From positions 62,001 through 126,000 of the forward strand of contig JADNRZ010000020.1 of the NCBI GenBank assembly GCA_015501605.1: a stretch of DNA of 64,000 nucleotides, read 5' to 3'. Within the stretch, counting starts at the first letter, position 1; each line of letters starts with the position of its first letter. This DNA comes from Panaeolus papilionaceus (lineage: Eukaryota; Basidiomycota; Agaricomycetes; Agaricales). The notes under the pieces were generated by a model. It was not told where the DNA came from. It did no database searches and saw only the letters and a program-made list of their open reading frames with translations. This document shows positions 10,528 to 22,271 of the stretch, piece by piece. Both the position numbers and the translations under genes were made by a program.

Positions 10528-12070
10528 ATGAGTGCGACAACAGGGGAATACCAATACCTCTCCATGAAGGGTCCACTACACGTCACACAAACGAGTGCGG
10601 CTGATCTGCACGGGGAGTGGATGCGGGTTTTTATGTATGACCGTTTACGCCTTTCTATCAAGAATGAACATCATGACTCAAGGGCTGCTGTCCATTCAGC
10701 CTCATGGGCCCAACAGGGTCAGGAAAGAGTGCTGCAAGTGCTACTTCACTCCATCCGCAAACCTGGATTACGCATCTCTAATACTCGCTCTCCACTTCTT
10801 CAAGTTTATCGAGGCTCTTTCACCCGCACAGGACCTGAGAATTTCCAAAAACACCCTAGAAAGTGTAACTCAACATGTCAACTGCTATCGGGTCGACAAC
10901 CTGCGCCACAAATATGGTTACACCTTCATTCTCATGGATACACCTGGCTTTCTCGACTCCAAAATCTCAGAGAGCCATATTACGATGATGGTCAAGGAGA
11001 AACTAGACGACTTACGGTAAGTACATGCTTAAATGATTCCATAGAGGTTCTAATATTGGGTGGGCATTCTTGTCAGCAAATCCGCTGGTAGGGTCTTCGT
11101 GTTTGTTCTTTACTTTCACCCTATCACCGATATTCGTATGAGCGGCTCCAAACGCAACGCAATAAAGTTACTCCGAGCCTTTGCAGAATCCTTCGAAGCC
11201 CGCACAGTCAATGTCGTCACCTCGATGTGGAACTTTCCTTCCACTCCCAAGCAATTGACAGAAGCCAATCAGCGGTTTAGCGATTTGAAGGCAGAAATGT
11301 TCCTGGTAGGCTTTCTTATTTACGTTCTTACATATCGGACGAATCCTCCATGCTCAATTTTCCATCAGAGGTCAGAGACCTTGGGTATCGATGTCACCAA
11401 ATTTGAGTTCTCTCAGGCTTCAGCTCTGTCGGTCATCGACCAATCATGGACTGGGTGGGTCCATGATGGAGAGGTACCCCATTGCGTGGATGCCAACTAC
11501 TTATCGCTTTCTAGCAAAAACCTGCTTGAGCGCATCACCAATGCACAACAACAGCTCATCAATGTTGCTCAGGCCAAGAAAACAGCTTCCGAAACACAGC
11601 TCGAAGGAAGGGATCGTAGTCTCCTCGACATACTTCATGCAGACGAGAAAGCTACATCAGCTGCGCTTCAGTCATTTTTAGAGGACCTTATAAAAATTGG
11701 TCCAAGTGGATTGATAGACCTGCAGTGGTTTTTGGACGTACGGTATGAAGCCGATCCCAGTGCGTGCTCGTCGCCTTGGTCACAAGCGGTTATTTCAGAG
11801 ACCAATCCTGTTACATTGCCGGAGATCCAATACCCCAACTCCAAGCCACAGAAATCGCACCCACATACAGTTTCGAATATATCATCCTCAACCCCCCCTA
11901 CAGCCCATACCATCTCTTCTCATTTCGATTATACGAATACATCGACACCTTGCCCACACCACCAATCACCCTCAGTCCTACCCGACTCACCCACTGCATC
12001 TCAGAAACCATTCTCATTCTCCTTCGACGGCCTTGTGTCCATCTTGACGAAGGTCTTCGTGAGACGATAG
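10528..12070 (+). CDS. AIG1/GIMAP-like P-loop GTPase (locus B)
   Basis: Five exons: 10528-10634, 10700-10733, 10805-11016, 11077-11305, 11369-12070; 427 residues. Walker A/G1 is GPTGSGKSA (residues 39-47), carried on a 34-nt microexon. G3 is DTPGF (92-96). A G4-like VVTSMWN follows in exon 4. The C-terminus is a helical region (NLLERITNAQQQL) and then a long proline/serine/threonine-rich tail. The first four exon lengths (107, 34, 212, 229) are identical to the paralogue at 27111-28473, which fixes the model. The second intron has a GC donor (gctGCAAGT) where the paralogue has GTAAGT. The fourth intron keeps an open frame if retained. The family is predicted to bind and hydrolyse GTP; its partner and role in fungi are unknown. 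Confidence 0.8.
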
Positions 12071-12600
12071 CTTTTAGATTAGCATTGTGTATCCCTAGGT
12101 GCACTTACAGACTACAGTTCATTTTCCATACCTCCAACGAAGGCTTTCGTTTCGTTGAGCCATCTTTTCTAGGGATTTCGTCGCACCTTCGTCTGGTTTC
12201 AGACTTCAGTGCGGGATCGCCTCAAAGCGAACAAAGCCAGATGTAATATTGTCATTTGACTTGCAGTGTGCGATAGTCGCTCAGCGTATGGTCATCGAAC
12301 GCATATGAATCACTGGTGCCCCTTTTATGATGATATTTCAATCACGCACCACTACTACTTCGCATTTGATGAGCAAGACACATTAAGAGTACGGTGGAGA
12401 GTGAGAATACAAAAAATAAAAGATCACTATCCGACATCCATTGAAGCTCAGTCTCCTTCCTATCATAATATTAGAAGTATTACGCGTACTGTTATAAGAT
12501 ATATAGCTTGTAATGACTCGAGTAGGTATGAGCTCAATCCGCTTGATGTCTATCGGCGACACATGTCAATAACACTGTAATTTCATAAAGTCAGCTACAC

Positions 12601-13795
12601 TTACGCAGCGCCGTTTGCAGATCCGTCAATCTTTCCGTAGGCATGACCATTTGCTCCACCGTTGGACCCAGACCTCTTGTAGGTTTGGAAGTAAAAGTTG
12701 ATGAACAGATAAAGGTAGCTGGTAAGAACAGCGCAACCGAAGAGGCCCGACTTTTCTGAAACTGCGCAGTTCGAAATATGAGGCATGTGGGGATAATGCC
12801 TCGATACAACGGCCTGGTAAGCTGTCAAGTGCAAGTCAGTGACGGTAAACATTGTCGATGACGTTTGTACGTACTGCCGAAGTACCCAAGAGCAATGCCA
12901 ATGATAAATTGTGTGATTTGCATGCTAGTGAGATATTTTTTCCACTGGACAGCTCGGATGAGAAATTGTTCGGAGCCGAGAAAAACAAAAAGAAGCTACG
13001 TACCCAGAACTTAGCACCACCAGCAGTAGCGTAGTAATAGTAGTCTAAGATGACTTTAGCCTGTGAAAAGGAAGCGAAATGCGGGAAACGAACACATGAT
13101 GACATGAACTGCAAGGTTCATGACGATGGCGGCCCATGACTACTGAAATTATTAGGTGGCAGCATCGAAGAAATCACTCCACAGAACGTACGCCGCTAGT
13201 CTTGCCATTAAGTTGGGTGTAGCAAAGCAATGCTGTAGCTGAGTGATGGAAGACATGCAAGAACTCTATCACGACACTGTGAGCTTTATATCCAACTTTA
13301 AGTGAATGCCAACTCACGAAGGGGTTTTTTCTTGAGCACGAGAAATACCGTGTCGAGAAGCTCCAGATACTTGAAGTAATAGTTGATCATATAGTAAAAT
13401 TCAATTCTCTGAAGAGATAGAACGACTTTAGAGAAGTATAACACGTGAAAGTAGGAGAAAGATCTTACAGAAGACCAAGAGTGTTCCGAGCAGAGCGCGT
13501 AGTAGAAGCCATGATTCCAAATTTTGGGTGCAATATCCTCGAGTATAAGAGCAAGAAGGAGAGCACTCCCCGAGCTCAGAATAGCATTGTGAATTTGGAA
13601 GAGAGTCATAAGTTTCAGGGCCTTCTTGTCCTTCATGAACCACTGAATTGAGAAAATGGTGACGAGGTAGGTGACAAGCGAGGTGACGACGACCTGGTCA
13701 GTGGAAAGAGGAGATTCACCTCTGACCCATGATTGAACGTGGGTTGGAAGGCGATATGGAGACAGTGCGAGGAGGAAATCAGCAAGGGACGCCAT
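12601..13795 (-). CDS. ELO-family fatty acid elongase
   Basis: Seven exons: 13795-13469, 13408-13318, 13265-13192, 13139-13094, 13044-13004, 12944-12875, 12821-12601; 289 residues, with all phases consistent. ELO (GNS1/SUR4) proteins are multi-pass ER membrane 3-ketoacyl-CoA synthases that condense malonyl-CoA with an acyl-CoA in very-long-chain fatty acid synthesis. Family signatures are present: KYLELLDTVFLVLKKK (residues 122-137), the catalytic HxxHH box as HVFHH (143-147), NLAVHVIMYYYYY, and the C-terminal SYLYLFINFYFQTYK. At least five hydrophobic segments are visible. The length is typical of the family. No clear ER-retrieval dilysine is seen at the C-terminus (NGAA). Substrate chain length cannot be told from sequence alone. 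Confidence 0.92.
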
Positions 13796-15945
13796 GGGTG
13801 TACAAGAGGAAGAAAGCTGGCAATAACAACCTCCTTACAATTTTAACGATATGTACATATTTGCACAGTCTACCGGTGACGGCAACCGCGTGTTAAATGT
13901 ATTCGCTTCACAGATTCTAGTTGCCGGTTCCTGCTCGGCCGCAAAAGAGACCCCCTTGCTAACAGTCGCACTCAGACAACCCAAGACTTCTGGACGGCGT
14001 TGATATGAATTCATACCGATGATGAGCCGCGCGCCCATCTACCTCCGTTTTCGCGATTTTGGACTATTTTAGCGACTCGCCACTCACGCGCCTATGCACG
14101 GCATCAGCTTCGCGCTCACACACGCACGCTATCACACCCGCACTACCTACCATCTTTTATTCAAAAACCATTGTTCCATCTTTCGTTTCTTTGTTTCTTA
14201 TGTCAACCTCCATCATTATTTAATCGTTTTCTCATGTTGTAGATACACAACTGTAGTTACAATATCTTTGTATCCTACCTTACCTCGAAAAATTGGATCA
14301 TTCTGACTCCCCAGATTTCGTGTCTGAGCTTCGTATCTGTCTCGTTTCGTCTTAGCAGTCATATCAGCCGTCGTCTGGTTCGTTTCCAATCGTATTTCGT
14401 CGTCTCTCCGTCTTTCAGCGTCGCCAGCCGTGTCTGGTTTGATTTTCTTGGTTTTTCTTCGTCTCCTCGCCGCCCTACGTAGCCACCGTCGTTGGCTTTC
14501 TTTCCTAGTCGCCGCCGCCGTCGGTTTCTGCTCTCTAATCGTTTCGTTTCGTCTCTCAGTGTCGCCGTCGTCGACCTGAACCTCTCTCCATCGCCCTCAG
14601 TCTTCCTCTTCAAACCTCAGCTCTCCGGACCCCACGAACTCGTACATGAGCGCTCTTTCTCATCACTCACCTCACTCACCAACGCCCTCACACTTCGACT
14701 CACCATCCCATTTCTCATTTGTTTTCATTCCCCATTCGTCCTCCCACCGCAGCGCTCATCACCGAATTTTAGAATAGCCTGGCCATAAGTTGAAATATTT
14801 ATATGAATCCATAAGAGATTTGTTCTAAATTTAATTTGGTCTCTATCTTGAAACGGTTCGTTATGAAAAAGTAACTTCTTTGATCAGTATTTCTGCTCTT
14901 ACCGTTCGTTTTCTCTACCTCCAACGAAGGTTTGAGCCTGGCCTACACTTTATAGAGTCACCCATTGGTGATATGTCGCATCTTCTCTGGTTTCCGAACC
15001 CCAAAGCACCCGCAACCTCTCTTACACTCTGGCACAATCGCTGCTCGCATGTACACAGACATGCACATGGTACCTGACAATATGATAATTCATTTCTATC
15101 CTTCTTTCACACCACCCCTACTCTGATGGACACGGTACAATTACCACTCAGACAAGTTCAGAGCAATGCATCTTTTTAAGGCTGAAATGTGCAGTGAGAA
15201 TACGATAAGAGTAGATCTCACCTATTGAGCCTAAACCATTTCACCCCACGACGCTTAACAGCACGAACCAGTCGACGTACATACCCTTTTAAAGCGAAGA
15301 AGCGTATCGAGGGCCTCCGTTTTCAGAGTTTGCTGATATGACCTCTACAAGTGGCACAATAGACTCCTTTAGCCGCGATGGGGAGGGCATTCGTAAGTTG
15401 GAAATCCCGGCGATCAGTCCGGCGGAAAATGCCGGTCAAGTCTTCAGCACAAGCATTGAGGCTCAAAAACATGCTAAAAACCCCAAATTAATTGGAAAAT
15501 CTCATTTAAAGTTATAAAATTGGATATGGTAGCAATTTGGTCAATTAAACGAGATTTTTGGGTGAGCACATGGTGTTTGGGTCGACACACCACATTCGTC
15601 ACATTGTCACAAAGTACTCTGGTCAGTGTGACACTAGATTAGCATTTAAAACGGGCCTGACTCCCAGTAAAAATAGTCATGATTTCATTGTTAGACGCTT
15701 GAGGCCTAAAAATTAAACTATTACTTCGAATTCAATAAAAAAACAGATGAATACGAGCCTGTCAGCACAACACTCACACTAGCTCAAATCTCTCTCAATT
15801 TCACGTGTATCAAGGGAATAAAATTCTGAGTAACCACACAGAAAATGTCTCTAGTCCTCCACAGATATAAATGTTCTTTTTTTGACTAAGCGCTCAAGAT
15901 ACAAGGCAAGCGTTCACTATTACTTTGCGCGTGTGACGACAACCC
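13796..15945. other. long intergenic region with repeat pieces
   Basis: No supported gene. It holds the elongase promoter next to 13796. At about 14300-14790 there is a CGTC/TTTC-rich repeat related to 32480-33000 (listed separately). Around 14895-15000 (TCTACCTCCAACGAAGG and beyond) the sequence resembles the 3' flank of the GTPase gene at about 12118-12205, so a piece of that flank has been copied. From 15100 to 15900 I see nothing. Confidence 0.45.
14300..14790 (+). repeat. dispersed repeat S, copy 1
   Basis: Matches the interior of the inverted-repeat element at about 32480-33000. Both contain CTCAGTGTCGCCGTCG, followed by similar CACTCACC/CCCTCACACTTC text, and end near GCGCTCATCAC. The copies are clearly diverged. 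No protein-coding content is apparent. Confidence 0.5.
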
Positions 15946-16617
15946 CTACAGCTGATCGGCCCGTGATGTTCCCCGGAGTCCGGACTTTTCTCCCGGACTT
16001 TCCATGTTCGGGATGCATTGGCGATGGACATCCTCATAACCGGCCGGGAGATCCCCGGATCGAACCAGCTGACCGACAAATTGTCCGTGATCCCTCTCCA
16101 GAACGGACTTGAGGGCGAGATTGCTTTGTGCCTCGGGTTGTGTTTCATTGAATTCGATTGTGGCCTTTTCCTGGAGCGCATTTTCGATTCGTTGATAGAG
16201 GTCCATGTAGATATGTCTTGACGATTTTGGCTGATCTTCGTCAAATACCAGGCCTGTTAATGCTGTCGTGTCGAAGATTGCTTGTGCTGAAGCCTGTGTG
16301 TTTATAAAGCGCTCAATTGTGGCGCCGTTGTCAACAAATTCCTGTGCAAAGAAGAGGTTATGACATCCGACAGAATACATAAACAGTTCATGCCTTGAGT
16401 AATACATCCCACAGTTGTACAGAGCCGGATTCTGTGCGGTTCTGTACTCGCTTGTTGTGGGGCAAATCCCACATCGATGTTACGAATGTCACATTCTCGA
16501 GAACTTGAAGAGGATCAAGGAATTCCTTCATGATCTCAATGATTCTTCTTTTCGTCCCACCTAGTCTGGTTCCATTGATTGGAATCATAAACGACACTTG
16601 GTCTAGGCAGTCCAAGC
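15946..16617 (-). pseudogene. AIG1-like GTPase remnant, 3' half (locus C)
   Basis: Two exon-like blocks: 16617-16394 (homologous to exon 4 of the GTPase at 43120-44595, with FVTSMWD) and 16341-15946 (homologous to its exon 5, with ERFINTQ, QPKSS, YMDLYQRIE, ALQEK and QPEAQ). The frame is open through both if the intron uses a GC donor (CTCAAG|GCATGA) in place of the GTATCT seen in the intact gene. Everything upstream is missing, including the Walker A loop and DTPG, and homology stops at the exon-4 border without a usable acceptor. The last residues before the stop are unlike the paralogue. It is a 5'-truncated gene copy and is unlikely to be functional. Confidence 0.7.
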
Positions 16618-17320
16618 CGATTTCATAAAAGGTTATAAAAGGTTAGTGATAAGGAATAACCCTAGTGCTTGGAAGAACAGCTTACTTATTTTACTGGAGC
16701 CATGCATTCACCAAATTGAGAGTGGGACATCCGACCTGACGTACATTAACCTTGGCCAGACGTGTAATCAATGGTCATGCATAGTAAACTTCAGACCCAG
16801 CACTAATATCGAAGTTGGTGGCACGATTGCAGGTCAATGTGAGAAAAATGACATCGTAAAATTGTACATCTTCTTACATGATCTGGCACATACTACCAGC
16901 CCCTATATAAACTGGAAGTGACGTGCATAGGTCACGATCGTCGTGTATGACCTTGTATGGGAGCATTCAGCCGCATGTCCCCCATACAATGTGAGGCCAG
17001 AGTTGCTTCACTATACCAGCGGCACGGCAGGCGGATAGCTGCAGTGCATAGGCGCTACCAGCCGGCTGACGTCCAATATGAGGTAGTATCAGCCGTTTTG
17101 TGACCCATATACCGCCTTACCAGTCAGGTGGGTGTGCCAAGTTTACCATTTGGATCAATGAACCAGAATACCAGAGTAACGGTACTTGCGCGCTTCCGTT
17201 TCCCCCCATCATCAGATAGAAAAAATAATTTCTTCTCACTTGTCCGGTCGTATTCATGCCCTACTTCCAAGTCAGTCCATAAGATATCTTGATACAATTA
17301 CCACATAAGTCTAAAGTCAA

Positions 17321-17338
17321 ATATATATATATATATAT
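17321..17338. repeat. (AT)n microsatellite
   Basis: About nine AT dinucleotides in a row. Confidence 0.9.
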
Positions 17339-17518
17339 GTAGCTTCTTGTTCAGTCGCTAGCATACAGGAAGCGCCGGCAAAGGCATGGCACTTGAAAAC
17401 GAGTGCGAGGGTGTGATATCGGAGTTTGAAACTTCGGACTTTGGCGCAACTTCAAGCTCCAAAACGCGTTCAGTTTGCGAAGTTGTCGTATTTCGAAGTT
17501 CAATCGCCCTTCTCTTTC

Positions 17519-17547
17519 TTACCACCACCACCACCACCACCACCACT
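17519..17547. repeat. (ACC)n microsatellite
   Basis: About nine uninterrupted ACC trinucleotides. Confidence 0.9.
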
Positions 17548-19609
17548 TCACTTTATCTGTCCCCTCTATTATTCCCCATGATACTCTCACTGTAACGTAT
17601 CTCTCATTGAATCGCTTAATCATCACTGTTGCTATACCCTGGCGCAACACTACCTAGTACCCCGTTGAGATAATCACTGTTTGGAGGGAGAAGACATGGG
17701 CTTGTTCTGGCGCTGACGTACGTCCATATATGCGTATTTTTTTAAACTTGACACCCACCATTTTACCTTGGTTTTGTTTCTAGGACAGTTTTATGGGGTT
17801 CGACAGCCGTCTGAAACGAGATCTGTGTATATATGCGCACAATTTTGTGCCTACAGCCTCCTGATCCGGATCTGTAGTCCGTGTGACGAAGGCATGCTAT
17901 TCTTGATAATATTTACGGTATGATTCTCCCCATTCATGTTCTGCTTCCCTGCCAACATTTTATCAGTCCCCCGAAGCTCAAGCATTACGCGACCCTTCGC
18001 CATCAGCCGAGGCAACAATCCTTTGTGAGTGTTCTTCGGATAGTTCGGATATAATTTAGACGTCCTCTTGTTCCTTCCCCTTTACCACTAAGTCTTCCCT
18101 TCATCTGGTTGCCCTCGTTGGATACACAGTATTGTTGCATTATAACTTAGATTAGATATTTTAGCATATCTAGATTATTATTGTTTTACATATCCACCAA
18201 TATTGCATATTACATTTCCCTTACCTCCGATTGAACAACAAACGGCGCCACAGGCATATTTCCGTGCTAAGAAGCATAGTGCATGGATTATGCTGTTACA
18301 TTGTGATGACTGACTTGCAGTCACTTACACGACAATCGACGACTGGTATTGGCTTACCACCCTATACCAGAACGTGTATAGACCCGCTAGCAGGTATCCC
18401 CACTCCTCAATGCAAGAAACACGGACCATGTACTACAGGTAGACCATATACTGTACGGTACGGGTTTACACCGCATGGTATCTACCTTACAAGACCACTG
18501 CTAATTTTCTGATGATTACACCGGGAACACGGACCTGATTCAGAGGGCTCTGTGAGCACTCCCGGACCTCCACAACAGGTTTAGCTGCAAGGAATAATTC
18601 CTTGTCCCAAAATGAAACGCAAAGCGGCGTGTAAGGGCAAATATAAAGTTCAGTTGTTGGCAAAGGTCAGACTGTATGGCAGGCTCCACAAGAATGTAAC
18701 TTGAAAGGCGTCATGCAAAGTACAGATTATACAGCCACGTATCTACCACTCATGCGGCGTCGTCATTTGAAGGGTTACCTCTCTATTAATAAAGCTTTGA
18801 ATGATGCACTCAGAATATCATTTCTAGGAGACATTCCGGAAACATCATGTGTCCGCGTCAATGATAATCCATGTCGAAATAAGTGAGGATAGTCAGCTCG
18901 TACTCTATCACCAAATCCATTTCGTGCAAAATTTACCCTTACAGAAGGCATGGGAGAGAATAAATTTAGGCCGCAAGAATCATGTACTTCATCTTTTGAG
19001 CACCATACTGGAGACGACGGAGAGAGTGACTCGCCACTCCGACCTCTGAGAACCGAGAAATATCCTTGATTTTTCCGAACATCAATTCTTGGAAATCGCA
19101 TCAATTATCTTGTCATATGACAAGGGAAAGCAGCAAGCATTCTGATTGAAACTATATTTGGCGATTTTGATAGGATTATCGAGACCTTCTCCGTTATGCG
19201 ATACGAATGCCCGCTTCCCGAAATTCACTCACTTTACTAGGGCGCTACGCGTATCTGTCCCCATAGGTCGCCTCTATCTCCAGTGATGAGCTTGGAACGA
19301 CTTCTCGACTACGAGGTTGATACAGGGTATTACAATGGTCGTCTAATTTCTCGTGAATCCACCATAATCGCGTATTCACACGACTTCCAGCTCCATTTTC
19401 ATATTTCGGCTCGCATGGGATCGGTGCAGGGACATTAGATTAAATGCAATACATTTTAAGTGTCGTACAGCACGCCACTTACGAACCATGACAAACCAAT
19501 TGTATAGAATTCTGATACTGACAGTGTTGGGATATCGCCTCCAGGAGGTGAGTTGGCTCGTTCGATTGCAATTTGCGATGGCTCACGACTTCGGAGGTAC
19601 TTGAGGGCA

Positions 19610-19617
19610 TATAAAAT
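19610..19617 (+). promoter_or_regulatory. TATA box
   Basis: TATAAAAT lies 78 bp upstream of the ATG at 19695, a usual distance for strongly expressed basidiomycete secreted-protein genes. Confidence 0.55.
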
Positions 19618-19694
19618 CTGGTCTGTTTTCTCAAAGTTCAACCCAGCCCAACAACTCCTGACCAATTTTTCGTTGCATTCTCTCGCCTATACCA

Positions 19695-20234
19695 ATGTTG
19701 CGCAATATCTTCTTTTTCTTGGCCGTTACATCTGTTGCTGCCGCAATCAACGTTCCTATCCTAGGCACTGTCGACCTTGTCAAGGATAGCGCCCAATACA
19801 AAGCTTGTAAAGCTGCTGACCCAAAAACAACAGTGAGTAATGGAAGTTGTGTGCATGCGGCATACGGCAGTTTCTTATCTTTTCTCATTGCATTAGTTTG
19901 CTGGTATTCGCTATGGCGACGGGCCACCAGAGACTGTTGTTTATAATCAATGTGTACCATGGCGTCGAGATGGGGAGATTATCGCCAATGCCGTTTTCTG
20001 TCAGCCAGCAAGCTGTTACGTCTTCGCGTACGTTTGAATTCTGTACGTTACAGGAGATGGTGGCTAACGGATTTATGTTCTTCACTCAGGGATGAACATT
20101 GTACACTCGGCCCAACCACCCCCGTCCCTGTTGTCGTCCCCGTTTCAGTCGACTTCTTGAATGCGGCGGATTTTGTCGAGCTTCTGGGTCAGAGCGCATA
20201 TTGCTCTCCTAACACCATTCCCCGTATTCTTTAG
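19695..20234 (+). CDS. small secreted cysteine-rich protein
   Basis: Three exons: 19695-19832, 19897-20027, 20090-20234; 137 residues. Signal peptide MLRNIFFFLAVTSVAAA, with likely cleavage near residue 17. The mature protein has six cysteines (in YKACK, NQCVP, VFCQPASCY, EHCTL and AYCSP), consistent with three disulfide bonds. The C-terminal part is proline/valine-rich. All intron borders are GT-AG and phases agree. A TATA box lies 78 bp upstream. The text FAGIRYGDG recalls the start of type-B carboxylesterases, but the protein is far too short and lacks their catalytic elements, so no enzyme function is assigned. It is probably an extracellular effector-like or surface protein. Confidence 0.7.
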
Positions 20235-21172
20235 TTTCTTTCAATAAACCATGCATATAAGTACCCTTCGCACAAAATCCCCTTGATTGTTCGCTACTGT
20301 GCTTATTTCAAATTTTATTTGTTACGTCGCTCTTATGCTCAATTTTGGGAAAGGTCTCTCGCATGCAATGTCCAGGAATCCAGAAATTTAAGGTATCCAT
20401 TCCTTTATTCCCAGCACGGTGATCAATCCCATGTCAAGTTCAGGATAGTGTGAGTTCGTTGAATGTTTCAGTACTCGATGCTCGACTTGCAGTTCTTGAT
20501 GTATGCACGATGTGGGCGAGCAAAGGTCACCGCCACGGTGAACCGAAACAAACAAACCAGTAGTATCCTCGTGCACTCATAATTCTTGTAGAGGATATAA
20601 GAGTAACGCTGTGCTTCCGCCGGACTATCGGTTCAAGCCAACCCACTGGCAACCTCTCGTAGAATATTATTCCATCAATTATCCTTCTCGCCAGAGCCGT
20701 TAGACCCCACACATTTCGAGGCATCAAGACCTCATATACGTGTCATAGACTCCATGTAATGGGCAGATAATAGAAATCTTCCACCAGAGAACGAACAAGA
20801 AGATGACATGTAAGCAATTTTTCATAGCCATCTGGAAGAACACGAAGTGGGACACGCCGAAGATGCATTCGACGCAGGCCCTCCCTCTTTACCCAACTAT
20901 AGCTTGATGCAAACCGACACGAAGACGACGCTTTCGATCTGTTAAGCTACATTGCCCATCCGTCATCGGCCACCCCGTAGGTCCCCCCCCCAATCCCTTC
21001 GTTTTATTTCTCTCTTTGGTTTACTTAACCTGAAATTTCATACGACGGCAATCTTAGATCGTCCGCAAACTGCTATAGCCTCTTCAAGCCTCCAATCGGC
21101 ACGCGTGGCCGACAATAAATGTCTGCGATGAACACTAGATATATTACAACCCAAGACGTCACTTAGCCAATA
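20235..21172. other. intergenic
   Basis: No gene seen. It includes the 3' end of the secreted-protein gene and a C-run near 20985. The left copy of a 9-bp target duplication begins at 21173. Confidence 0.4.
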
Positions 21173-21181
21173 CAACTCACG

Positions 21182-22162
21182 GGGGCAACTAGAAAACGCC
21201 GTGCAAAACCGTGCACTGCCGTGCGCTGCCGTGAACGCACTACTGCGTCACACAGCGAATTTCATGGCTTTGCAGGGCTTTGAACGGCTCTTCACTTGAG
21301 CACGCAGTAGCACGGTAGTGAATCAATAGGTAGCATACTATTATAGCGACTATTTTTCACAGTTTTCCACGTCTCTGTATGTCTTAGACACGGTAGGGAC
21401 ACGGCTCATCACGGTTGACCACGGCAGGGACACGGCTTTGCACGTCCTTGCATGGCTCTTCACGTCTGTGCACGGTTTTAGGTGTTTTGAGCACGGCAGT
21501 GGCACGTCTCTCACGCTAAGCTGCACGGTACGACACGGTTGATTAATACACTTAGAAAGGTAAGATAGTTCCATCTGTTTGTTCCTTCGAAGAGTGTTTA
21601 AATCCTCAGTAGCACTGTATCTCAATTATCTTTCAGTTACATATATTATGTACCTATTTTACAAAGAATAAATACTTTTCCACGCCATATTTCGTGTTCC
21701 TTCTTCATATTTCGTCTTCGTCGTCGCCCGGTGCTCGTGCGCACCTTCGTCAGCGCATATATTTGTCGTTTTCGTCGTATTCACTGTTGTATTTGCCCCC
21801 AGCTCACATTACACTGGTATGTCCTTTTCATTTCCTCATCTCTCTCACACATATCGACCCCACCAACTCGTACTGCGTGTCACTCCCTTGCCTTTCCATT
21901 CCACCAGCTTATCCCTCAGTCACACCTTCACCACTGCTCACCTTTTCACTCAGATAACCCGACGCACACATCAACAGCCATGCATGGGGCATTGCACAGC
22001 ACACTCACGGTACGCTGCACGGTACATGCACGGTACATGCACGGTTATGCACGGCTCGCTCACGGTTCCGCACGGCTTTGCACGGTTTTACTATGTCCTT
22101 GCACGGTAATGCACGGTCGCGCACGGCAGATCCCGGCTTTGCACGGCGTTTTACCTATGCCC
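21182..22162. mobile_element. 981-bp non-autonomous DNA transposon with 9-bp TSD
   Basis: The element starts GGGCA and ends TGCCC. It is flanked on both sides by the identical 9-mer AACTCACGG (21173-21181 and 22163-22171). Its termini are inverted repeats: after five variable bases each end has AAAACGCCGTGCAAA, followed by CCG text. Inside both ends are dense subterminal arrays of GCACGG/CCGTGC (about 21195-21540 and 22000-22150), and the middle is unrelated. The element carries no transposase. Terminal repeats, subterminal motif arrays and a 9-bp target duplication fit a cut-and-paste superfamily such as Mutator-like; an 8-bp hAT or KDZ type would need one base of slippage. It sits 100 bp past the stop codon of the gene at 22272-22665. 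Confidence 0.88.
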
Positions 22163-22271
22163 AACTCACGGCTGTATCTATGTATTGATCTCCCCATAAT
22201 GTTCCTACATTAATTCCTCAGCGAATTTCATAGAAACATGTTCCGCCTTTCCTTTAGATCTCCGTACTACC

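Larger units (their letters stand above)
16623..19694. other. long intergenic region
   Basis: Three kilobases without a gene I can support. It holds two microsatellites (17321-17338 and 17519-17547, listed separately) and otherwise unremarkable AT-rich sequence. Short open frames near 18230-19100 have no splice or domain support. Confidence 0.4.

Noticed and set aside
10387..11091. A 234-residue open frame over the 5' half of GTPase B
   Set aside because: It runs in another frame through introns and exons of the GTPase; the paralogue alignment supports the spliced model instead.
19695..20234. Carboxylesterase assignment from FAGIRYGDG
   Set aside because: The protein is 137 residues against about 500 for the family and has no catalytic serine motif.
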